From the NCBI GenBank assembly GCA_019973155.2, contig BPQB01000162.1, forward strand, positions 1-30,222: DNA of 30,222 nucleotides. The letters run 5' to 3'. Origin of the DNA: Phanerochaete sordida (taxonomy: Eukaryota; Basidiomycota; Agaricomycetes; Polyporales; Phanerochaetaceae). The translations under genes and the position numbers were made by a program. How positions within the stretch are numbered: the first letter of the stretch is position 1; each line of letters opens with the position of its first letter. Shown one piece after another: positions 9,551 through 16,934 of the stretch. The notes under the pieces are model-generated. The model searched no databases. It worked only from the letters and a program-made list of their open reading frames with translations, and was not told the origin of the DNA.

Positions 9551-9736
9551 CTATGATGCCCCGTCTTTCTCCAGAGTATGCATTCCACCTGCCACGGCAA
9601 CTGTCACTGTGTTGCATGCAGCTTCTACAGCAACCGTGATTTTTTTGCACGCGACTTCCACGGCGCCTGCCAGTTGTTTGCACGCATCCTCTATGCGCTG
9701 AGTACATTGAACGCCCATGGCCTCTGTAGGATCCAT
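9551..9736 (-). CDS. Small hendecad-repeat ORF (61 residues), alpha-helical
   Basis: ATG at 9736, stop at 9551. The ORF starts MDPTEAMGVQCTQRI and then has 11-residue repeats encoded by 33-base units: EDACKQLAGAV, EVACKKITVAV, EAACNTVTVAV, then a degenerate AGGMHTLEKDG. The pattern E-x-A-C-x-x-hydrophobic-x-x-A-V predicts an amphipathic helix with a Cys at the same place in each turn set. The same frame stays open upstream (SSHTNGGDSQL) as far as a TAG at about 9767. Beyond that it again reads protein-like (PQIADVYRVQDPCAETGHIE). The ORF may therefore be the last exon of a larger minus-strand gene, perhaps the one at 10.0-11.3 kb, or a stand-alone small protein. Family unknown. Confidence 0.4.
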   Translation of the reverse strand: MDPTEAMGVQCTQRIEDACKQLAGAVEVACKKITVAVEAACNTVTVAVAGGMHTLEKDGAS

Positions 9737-10002
9737 GAGCTGTGAATCTCCACCATTGGTATGCGAGGACTAGCCGGCTTGGGACAGTGTTCCAGTAGTA
9801 CTCCTGTATTCAATATGGCCAGTCTCGGCGCATGGGTCTTGCACCCGGTAAACATCCGCAATTTGTGGTTCTGAGTGAAAGTTATGAATACAATCATTAT
9901 TACAGTCGAAAGCAGATTACCTTGGTATCGTGCGCGCTTCTTACAGATGCGTGAGCAATCGATAAGTAACTATGTTGTGATGATGAGCTTGCAGAAACCT
10001 AC

Positions 10003-11336
10003 GCTGCTGGATGGTCTTGACGTATGTACGTCAGTGGCGAGATGAGATTCGAGGCCAAAATTTTGCTCCATATCCACGCAAGTCCTTGAGGAAGGATATG
10101 CAGCGTTGCAGAACGTAGGTGAAAGCTCTGCACTTCGCCACTTCGATGTCTAAGCACACTGAGTAACGTGACGTCGTGATGCTTGTAGATGGGAGCACTC
10201 ACCTGATCGAGTGGACTGTTGACATTGTGTGTGCATCCCTGTCCTGGATGACCAAACAAACTTGTCACGACAAAACGCAAATGTGTCAAACTCCGAACAA
10301 TGTCGTGTATAGACCCATCTGCGGAGAGCACGTTGTGCGTGTCATTGTTTATGCCATGCATCCTAGTTGTTCCTATGCATTTCACTTTGTCTAGTTTGCA
10401 GTTTAGGCAGTAGGACTTGATGTTCATTGGATCGATTCTGCAGACCCACCCTCTTGATCTGCATCTATCGCAAGCAGAGTCGTGTGGCTAACAGCCAATG
10501 TCAAAACTTTCCCGTATAAAGGCGTATACAAGGCGGGGATAGCCTACCTGATCGAAGCTGTATCTCGTTCCATATAGCCGGTACTCTGCCTGTCGGCTCG
10601 GCCTTTCCCACGGCGGCCGACTGTCGGTTTTACGACCAGGCTTCCTACGAGAAACCTGAGGTCAGGTGCATCGGCAGCGTAAGACACTTCAGCATCACAA
10701 TTTTCACAGATTTGATGCTTACTTCGATTGCTGTCGCGAATTGTCCAACAAACACAGCGCTTTCAGTGCCATGCGTATCATTCCCCGCATTGTCCTATGT
10801 AATTTTATTAGTTATACAATACACATAGGTTCAACCACGGATGAGGGTCGTTTGTGCCGTTGGTGATCTCCTTACCATGCTACTGTTGTCAGTCGAGGAT
10901 GCTTCACGAGAGCATATACTGTGCCCTGGAGAGACTGACGTCATTTTGATTGGATGGTGAATGTTCCACTCCGTGAATTCCCGCTCCTTGGAATTGCGCG
11001 AGATACTGCAAGTGCTAAGCGATGTGGTACAGCAAATTCATAGTATTGACGTGACGTACGCATTCATTTGCATTTGGCCATATCGACCCGTCCTATGGCC
11101 TGAGCCTTGAGAAGCTTCTATGGCCTCATTTTGCTCAGGCATGTCAAGTGCCATCCTAGGCTGCAATATTGGAATCGTCGTGTGCGCCATTTGCTGTGGT
11201 TGCAGCGTATTTGCGGAGGGCACATTGCCTGACCATTCTGGTCTGATTTAGTACAGAAGCCAGATGACACTATTGTACGCATGTTCCGCTTACTGGCAGG
11301 TGTCATGAGCTGAAATTGAGTCGACTTGTCGAGCAT
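10003..11336 (-). CDS. Multi-exon gene of unknown family, hidden from ORF finding
   Basis: Five minus-strand exons join with consistent phase: 11336-11294 (MLDKSTQFQLMTPA), 11228-11060 (Gln/Met/Pro-rich, with TLQPQQMAHTTIPILQ), 11005-10876 (RNSKEREFTEWNIHHPIK), 10794-10723 (DTHGTESAVFVGQFATAIE) and 10655-10548 (RRKPGRKTDSRPPWERPSR). The introns are 65, 54, 81 and 67 bases with GTAAGC, GTACGT, GTAAGG and GTAAGC donors; the first and third have TACTAAAT- or AACTAAT-type branch sites. A fifth donor (GTAGGC at 10547) leads into 10003-10464, where at least two more exons must lie. Two frames compete there: one with CLNCKLDKVKC (half of a Zn2Cys6-like pattern), and one with SEFDTFAFCRDKFVW and VLQRCISFLKDLRGYGAKFW, which looks more like protein. 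The joins there need transcripts. I recognise no domain. The basic and Gln-rich parts would suit a nuclear protein, but that is a guess. Confidence 0.55.
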
Positions 11337-11671
11337 TGTTCTGCAAGCTTGACGGCTGCTACAGTCAAAGCGACCCGGTCACTTCCGAGAACCGTTAACG
11401 CTTACTTTCCTTATTTGTACCTTCAAGCGCACAGCAGTTATGTAAACCTTCCACACGGTCAGTGAGATCTTTAACTAAGCAATCAATATCAATGCCCAAG
11501 GATAACCGTTGAATTTCTATTCAAATCTATGCTCGGTAAGATCGAGAACGACCGGGCATTGGAACACTCCGAAAGGAGTCCACTCTGCTGCGCTCCGTTT
11601 CACTCCAGCCTGTACGTGATCCGCCGCGGCTACCATAACGGGTAATCTGGGTCAGCTGACTCAGCTCGAGC
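11337..11671. other. Putative 5' flank of the minus-strand gene; no gene recognised
   Basis: This lies upstream of ATG 11336 on the minus strand. An acceptor-like CTTGCAG immediately precedes the ATG, so a further 5' exon is possible. No recognisable promoter box. A perfect 10-base palindrome GTCAGCTGAC sits at 11651-11660. Confidence 0.35.
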
Positions 11672-11731
11672 GACGTCCCAAAGCGGACGGCCGAAAGGGG
11701 AGTGATCGACGGACGTCCGCTTTGGGACGTC
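11672..11731. repeat. Perfect 18-base inverted repeat (hairpin)
   Basis: GACGTCCCAAAGCGGACG (11672-11689) is perfectly complementary to CGTCCGCTTTGGGACGTC (11714-11731), with a 24-base loop. Such an arm length is not expected by chance in 30 kb. It could be a terminus or subterminal hairpin of a transposon, or a binding site for a dimer. No T-run follows, so a terminator is unlikely. Confidence 0.85.
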
Positions 11732-12096
11732 CCAAGCAAGGTCTCGATGGTCCCGACGCCAGCTGCCTCCCTCAGCAGCCACAGCATCGACACTAAATAT
11801 TGCGCACAGTCGGCGTCCCGCCCTCGCCACCGATCTCGCCACCGACCTCGACACCGTCAGCGCACGCAGCTCAGCGTTTCGCCGATTGATTCGGCGCAGT
11901 GCACGGGCTCCTGGACGCTCGGGAACCCATGGGCTAGTAGTCCGCGCGGAACGAGTGGCAGCACGAGCAAGGGCCCCCGAGCTATACTCAAAGGTGCGTA
12001 CAACACCCATTTCGAGGTTCTGACGGCTTTCCCCCGTGCAAGGCCGTGCGAGGGAGCGACGGCGCGCCATGCCCGTGCGCGGACGGTAAGGATTTT
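11732..12096. other. GC-rich stretch with a short 12-base repeat
   Basis: Three imperfect tandem copies of CTCGCCACCGAY occur at about 11822-11860 (CTCGCCACCGAT, CTCGCCACCGAC, CTCGACACCGTC). Frames are open on both strands and none is convincing. Confidence 0.4.
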
Positions 12097-12265
12097 AGCG
12101 TGGGGCTCTAGCGTGGGCTAGCGTGGGCTAGCGTGGCCCCGCCAAAGCTAGCGTGGGCTCGCGTGACGCTAGCGTGCGCAAGTTCACGCTAGCAGACGCG
12201 AGTTCACGCTAGCTAAAGTCAGGTCACGCTCGTGAAAGTGACTTCGCGTGAGTGTTGCGTAGATG
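12097..12265 (+). repeat. 10-base repeat array 1 (AGCGTGGGCT type)
   Basis: Starts with nearly perfect decamers (CTAGCGTGGG three times) and becomes degenerate to the right while keeping the 10-base period: CAAGTTCACG, CTAGCAGACG, CGAGTTCACG, CTAGCTAAAG. A CG dinucleotide recurs at the same phase. Orientation here is mostly AGCGTGGGCT, the reverse of array 2. Confidence 0.8.
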
Positions 12266-12548
12266 CTCGTGGTGTATGAACGTTAGTGCCCGTATGCGCA
12301 GTGGCGAATGGTGACACACAGATACAATCAAGTGGTGTTGTGAGTGATCTCGTTGTGCAGCGTTTAGCGGTGTTTTGTGATTATGACCCATGGTGAGCTG
12401 CTATGCACATGCGAATGGATGCAGACTCGAGTGGTATGCCTGCTCGCGAATAGTCGTGGAGTCGCCGACATCCTCATGCGGGCGAAAGCGGCTTACTATG
12501 ACTCGAGCGTACACCTTCCACGGGTCCGTAACGTTCTTTAGACGTACC

Positions 12549-13461
12549 ATGGCCTACGCTCCTCCGGCTGGTCATTTCTTTGTCGGCACTCCGGGCGGGA
12601 ACTGAAGGATGACGATCAGATCTTTAATCTGCTGGATCGGGCCGTACGCCAAGTCGAGGGGTAACGGGAGGCGTGGCAGAAAGTCCAAGACGCAAAGGCA
12701 GCGGCGGTGGTGGCATCAGACAACGGCGAAGAATAGAAGTCAGAGGACGAAGACGAGTCTGAGTTCGCTCCAACACATCACATCACCCGTCGCTTTACAA
12801 TGGCCGAGCAGGCGGTCGCGGCTCAATTGGGCTGGGCTGATTCGACCGGAAGCTACCGCTTTACCTATTTACACGATCAGCCTGTACGCCCACTTCATCC
12901 AGCGCGGTCGATAATTGACCGCAGCACGCCTGAAAAGCCATGCGAGCTCGATGGTAGCGAACTGTCAGCATTTGTCTGGACAGACAACAGTCATACACCG
13001 TATGCTTGGTCTCTCTCTCCGGCAGCTGGGCTGACAGAAGTCCCACTGTACGTCAGGTATGGAGCAGAGGTTGGCGTGAAGACGATGGCGAAGAAGGTTC
13101 TTCCAAGACGCCACCCCAAGCGTCCTTCCGATGCCCCTGCTGCTGTAACGGCGGAGTGGTCGAACAAGAAGGTCGAATTGGACGCAGTTTAGACGGCAAT
13201 GTGTGTAACAGATCTCTAACTGTTGTTCCGATTCATGACCCTTGCTACACATGCTCTCGGGCTTTGTCGAATCCACGTATGCTCGTACAGTGTCAGTATT
13301 CCCTTCGCAAGACCCCGGGAACCCTTTACCGTATGCAGCGCAGAGCTCAGTTTGGGAATATAATCGTTTGGGGAACTATGCACATATCTCTGCTACGGTT
13401 CGTGTTCGAACGAGTTGACGACCTAGAACGGGACCTGCTGGACCGGTTCTGCGAGATATAG
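12549..13461 (+). pseudogene. Decayed gene relic of unknown family with two in-frame stops
   Basis: ATG 12549 starts MAYAPPAGHFFVGTPGG. A one-base shift leads into a frame reading ELKDDDQIFNLLDRAVRQVE, then TAA (about 12662), AWQKVQDAKAAAVVASDNGE, then TAG (about 12737), an acidic DEDESEF, TMAEQAVAAQLGWADSTGSY and on to KKVELDAV* at 13190. The continuous protein-like composition across both stops shows a once coding sequence. From 13006 to 13461 a second frame is open (CPCC near 13128 and ERVDDLERDLLDRFCEI at the end), probably the next part after another shift or intron. No family recognised. The relic lies between decamer arrays 1 and 2, which face each other in opposite orientation. Confidence 0.5.
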
Positions 13462-13492
13462 TCCGGATTGGCGTTCGCGTTTGGCACTGGGC

Positions 13493-13672
13493 CTAAGGCT
13501 CATGCTCGGCTTCTGCCACGCGGTTCAAAGACTGGAATCGATCCGTGTCAAGCAACGCCAGCTTTAAGCCTTGCGCGGCATAATGCGCAGCCGGTGGTAA
13601 GCTTGGTGCCCCTCGTCTGAGTCCTATAACCGATGTCATATATTCACGTTCATGGCCACTGTGTGATCTAGT
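13493..13672 (-). CDS. Short minus-strand exon-like segment
   Basis: The minus frame reads GLRRGAPSLPPAAHYAAQGL, then LLDTDRFQSLNRVAEAEHEP and a stop. A GTGAGT donor lies upstream at about 13683, beyond which the frame enters the decamer array. This is likely the tail of a gene or relic whose front was replaced by the array. Unrecognised. The alternative frame after a 58-base intron (DSDEGHQAYHR...) is also possible. Confidence 0.25.
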   Translation of the reverse strand, partial: TRSHSGHEREYMTSVIGLRRGAPSLPPAAHYAAQGLKLALLDTDRFQSLNRVAEAEHEP

Positions 13673-13716
13673 ACTACTCACCTCGGTATTATAGTAACCA
13701 CCGCGAGCACCGGCCA

Positions 13717-13870
13717 GCATACGCGAGCCCACGCGAGCCCACGCTAGATCACGCGAGCCCAAGTGAGCCCACACGAGCTTACGTTCGCTCACGCTACCAT
13801 CCCATGTTCACTCACGTTTGCCCACGCTAGTTCACGTTAAGACATGTGCCTGAACGTGAGCCGGTGTGAC
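13717..13870 (-). repeat. 10-base repeat array 2 (AGCCCACGCT type)
   Basis: Exact 10-base period: ACGCGAGCCC, ACGCGAGCCC, ACGCTAGATC, ACGCGAGCCC, AAGTGAGCCC, ACACGAGCTT, ACGTTCGCTC and so on. It is the reverse-complement orientation of array 1. After about 13800 units are looser but CACG/CGTG steps persist to about 13870. Confidence 0.85.
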
Positions 13871-14024
13871 TTGGCGTGGATTGCGCAGAAAGGGCGAAAA
13901 GATGGGCCGAAGTAGAATGAGCAGCATCTAGCAGGAACCACAAAGGTGCAGGCCACCCTGGTCCAAAGAACATGGGCACCAGTCAGCTAGCCCCGGGTCA
14001 ATCGACTGCCTGCGTGGAGTATAT

Positions 14025-14697
14025 CTATACCGTAGTTTGGTTTGTGTGCATGCTTTGATGCAGACGCGAAAGGGCGTCCGCGCTCTCGGGCACTGCCTTA
14101 GTCTTGCTGCCCTCCGCAGCTAGCGTGCATAGTTGCGAAGACTCAGTCATTATGCGGTAGCGCGTGGCTGCATCAACGCATGCGTTATTGTTACGGAATA
14201 TTTTCATTTGTGCGTGACTGCAATTCGTTACACACCGCCATACGATCTTCTCTGAAATGTGGTCGAGTCTGATCACTTGGCGGCAGGACGATGGCGTGCG
14301 CTGGGCCGCGTGGTGCACCTCAATCAAGCCTCAACGGTGCAAACGTCCGTGAGGCGCACTATCGGCGCATTATTTGCTTCAAATTATAAGTAGTTCATCT
14401 GGGCCAATGGGTGTTCATATTACCTGCCAATCTATGTATGAATGTCGAAGAGATGAGCGGTCGAATGCGCAAAGCGCCACAACTTGCAGCGCGAGGCACG
14501 GAGTATCAATGTGTAGCACCGCACCGAAATGGGACAGCCATACGAACGTCATGTACAGCCAGCGATTGCCTGTAGATAGGCTCGATACACGCTTCACGAC
14601 GAAGGCCCGACTCGGGAAGATCTCCTTAAGGTCCTGGATGCCAACCTCATATGCAGGGCAGCGCCCTTATATGTCAAAAGGTACTCAACACCTTACC
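14025..14697 (-). CDS. Unrecognised gene, at least two exons, one hydrophobic
   Basis: Minus strand. Exon 14633-14424 is exactly 70 codons (DLKEIFPSRAFVVKRVSSLS, then a strongly hydrophobic region WLYMTFVWLSHFGAVLHI and CLALQVVALCAF, ending SYIDWQ) and ends at a GTAATA donor. Exon 14318-14025 is 98 codons including the stop (HISEKIVWRCVTNCSHAQ, CVDAATRYRIMTESSQL, end HQSMHTNQTTV). The 105-base intron between them keeps phase 0. Upstream, a 63-base intron (14696-14634, GTAAGG donor, TTTGACAT branch) joins an exon ending at 14697 that I cannot extend cleanly, because a TAG lies 27 bases upstream. The two hydrophobic stretches could be membrane segments. Family unknown; the 5' end is missing or damaged. 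Confidence 0.42.
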
Positions 14698-14780
14698 ATA
14701 AGCCCTGAGACATAGGTGGGCCTCTACAGAGCATGACGTGAGGCACCGCGAGCACGCTCGAAGTTAGCGTCGTAAGCGCC

Positions 14781-14835
14781 CGTGCCACGCGCGTTCACGC
14801 TAGCCCACGCTAGCCCACGCTAGCGTTTCACGCAA
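14781..14835 (-). repeat. 10-base repeat array 3
   Basis: A short array: GTTCACGCTA, GCCCACGCTA, GCCCACGCTA, GCGTTTCACG. Same unit and orientation as array 2, about 0.9 kb away. Confidence 0.75.
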
Positions 14836-15597
14836 CGTTCTGCACCCTCCCGTGCGCGCTGTCGTGCGCCATGGCGCATGCGCTCGTAGTGAGTTGCCTA
14901 GACGCATGCATTCGGGACGGGATAGCCGACTAGATGCTGTCAGCGACGCTCAACGACGAAGAGCCACAGACGGCCGCTCGCAAGGCTGGAGCTGCGCGAC
15001 CCCGCTTCTTGCGTACGCAGAGTCTCGCGCGCTGTCCGCATGTTTCGTCATCCAGTGAACCGAGCGCCGACCGCGCCCTCTGCGCCGCGGCTCACACCCG
15101 AGCCACGCCTTTGGTTGCGCGGCTCGACGCCCGACGATGCGCATCGCGGCTGCTCTAGCGCACTGGAACACGTAAGCACGGACCCTCGCAGCGCGTTCGG
15201 CCGCTTACCTTCGTGCCTGCCTCTAGAGTCCCGCACACACGCCTCCGACTTGTGCAACAGATTTCGCCCTCCTGCGAACCGCGCCTGGTAGCGTCTTCGC
15301 TGCGCGCGTCGGCTCGGGCCTCGCTCGTTCCGCGGTTGAGTTGCCCAGTGCGCCCGCCCTCAGGCACGGCGCCCGTGAAGTCGGCCGCAGATTTCGGCAT
15401 CTGGCGAACGGCACGCCGGTGTACAGCAGCGTACGCCATCGCCCGCGCCCGTTAGGATCCCCCGAATCGGCGCGGCAGCGCATACCGCCGACGGACGGCA
15501 GAAGACTGCGCGGCACAGCCGGAAACTCCGAGCGGCGGCCTGCGCGACACTTCGGAAAGACCACAGAGGGCTTCAAGGGGGCAAAGAGACGCGCTCA
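14836..15597. other. GC-rich, open on both strands; no gene fixed
   Basis: Many overlapping frames with Arg/Ala/Ser-rich composition, typical of GC-rich DNA. It may hold the upstream (N-terminal) part of the autophagy-gene-like relic that starts at 15598; one phrase, VGRRFRHLANGTPVYSS (about 15375), might belong to it. No confident exon. Confidence 0.3.
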
Positions 15598-16260
15598 ATG
15601 GGCCCCGCTGCAGACGGCGAAAGAGAAGAGTGCGTATTGTCCGACGTCCAAGCCACCCGCAGGCTCACAGCGCGCCTGATAGACACAGAAAGCATCCGCA
15701 GCCTGCGCAAAGAGCTCGCGACCCGACACCGCACCCTGGTTGCGGAGAACACGCTGCTGACGCGGGAGGCCTCGAACTTGTCGCCGCCCGCGCAGACCCT
15801 CCTAGGCTCGTTCCCCGGCGGACCCTTTCGCACGCCTCCGCAGAATGCTCGCCCGATTGTGGGGCACCGCAAGCACTCGAGCACGACGTCGTCCCATACG
15901 CCGTCGTCATTGCGGCGACCATCGTCCATCGCCCGGAACGCCTAGCGCTTCCCGCAGCAGAGCTCGCGCTCCCCTACACTCCACGGCCGCACGCCATCTA
16001 CGCCATCGTCCTCCCACTTGCCCGCGCTGTTCCACATGCACTCGCCCGCATAGCCGTACGCTGCGAATACCTTCGGCGGCAGGGTGCTCATGAGACAGAT
16101 CGAGGACGCCACGTACCAGCTGGACGCGCTCTCCGACACGATCACCCGCGTGCGGTCCGGCCTGGTACAGGAGCTCGTCGAGGTCTTCAGCGTCGTCGAG
16201 GTCGGACGCCGCCTTGCTCGCATGGCAGACCACTCGGAGCCGCAAGCAACCTACAAGTGG
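15598..16260 (+). pseudogene. UVRAG/Atg14 (Vps38)-like gene fragment, frameshifted
   Basis: Three consecutive pieces in three frames read like one protein. First comes a coiled-coil piece, RLIDTESIRSLRKELATRH, with LVAENTLLTREASNLSPPA (15655-15800). Next is ALEHDVVPYAVVIAATIVHR and PERLALPAAELAL (15870-15985). Last is a Ser/Pro-rich linker STPSSSHLPALFHMHSPA with an in-frame TAG, YAANTFGG, MRQIEDATYQLDALSDTI, and RVRSGLVQELVEVFSVVEVG (to about 16205). I recognise the last block from basidiomycete proteins of the UVRAG/Atg14 type, which are subunits of the Vps34 PI3-kinase complex in autophagy and endosome sorting; it corresponds to the start of the C-terminal domain (R..L..EL...F). The rest of that domain is absent. 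Two frameshifts and one stop show it is not functional. Captured or duplicated host sequence is the simplest reading. Confidence 0.5.
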
Positions 16261-16263
16261 CTC

Positions 16264-16300
16264 AACCACCAGCGGGATCCCCAGCGGGATCCCCAGCGGG
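16264..16300 (+). repeat. 12-base tandem repeat (CAGCGGGATCCC)
   Basis: CAGCGGGATCCC occurs twice in a row, followed by a truncated CAGCGGG. It coincides with the point where recognisable UVRAG/Atg14-like sequence stops. Confidence 0.85.
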
Positions 16301-16474
16301 CCGCGTCAGCGGTCTCGTTCGCGGTATCTTCGACACGCCGTAGCGGCACGCTCTCGCTTGCCAGGGGCTCTGCGGGTTCTGCGCTTTGGGCAAACTTCGG
16401 CAGAGGTTGCTGGCCCGATTTCATGGTGCGTCCACCACCTCCTGCCTGCCGGGCCCGACGCTGACAGCGCCAAA

Positions 16475-16672
16475 TTAGGGAGCTCTCCGCTCATTCTGCC
16501 AGCAATGTTCTCAAGCACAGTGTTCCCGACGCGCGTCCTGGGCATGCTCATGCAGGACAGCCTCTGCGCCGAGGTTGAGAAGCTCACCCAGTGGCACGAC
16601 GCGAGGGCGCTGTTGCTGCTACGGCGCGCCGTGAACAAGGCTGAGTGGGACGAGCGTCAGACCTTCCAGTAA
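16475..16672 (+). CDS. Short ORF segment, possible gene 3' end
   Basis: A plus-strand frame with ATG at 16505 reads MFSSTVFPTRVLGMLMQDSL, then CAEVEKLTQWHDARALLLLR, RAVNKAEWDERQTFQ and a stop. Helical, charged and protein-like, but unrecognised. It may be the tail of a gene whose front is the GC-rich material at 16.3-16.5 kb. Confidence 0.3.
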   Translation, partial: LGSSPLILPAMFSSTVFPTRVLGMLMQDSLCAEVEKLTQWHDARALLLLRRAVNKAEWDERQTFQ

Positions 16673-16697
16673 TATGCCGGGGACAGGCAAAGTCACT

Positions 16698-16866
16698 GGA
16701 CCCCGCCATTATTTGCTGCATTCCACTGGCAGTCAGTGCCCACCAGCGATCATTCTCGATGTACTGCGACGAAGGCCGGCGTACATTATCGTCCCACAAC
16801 GGCCAGCAGTGCATACCGCCAGCTGCCAACGGCAGCCGGCGATCGGCACTGGCAGTCGGTGGGTAT
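16698..16866 (+). mobile_element. MITE-like element, copy 1
   Basis: Starts TGGACCCCGCCATTATTT and ends GGCACTGGCAGTCGGTGGGT. It shares these end blocks and several internal GC-rich hairpin-like blocks with the minus-strand reading of 18468-18648 (TGGTCCCCGCCAAATATA at one end, GGCACTGG and TTGGTGGGT at the other). The copies are diverged. No ORF. Exact borders and target duplication are unclear. Confidence 0.4.
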
Positions 16867-16934
16867 GTTCAAATATGGAGTATGTCAGTGATGTAGAGGG
16901 TACCACGGTGAATATACATGCCAGAATGATTCAT

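Noticed and set aside
10386..10427. C-x2-C-x6-C motif (CLNCKLDKVKC) as a Zn2Cys6 transcription factor
   Set aside because: Only the first three cysteines fit. The second half of the cluster is missing, and a competing frame fits the neighbouring exons at least as well.
15630..16343. 237-codon plus-strand ORF
   Set aside because: Only its middle part (ALEHDVVPYAVV...) is protein-like. The frame hops over indels of the UVRAG/Atg14-like relic, and the rest is GC-rich shadow.
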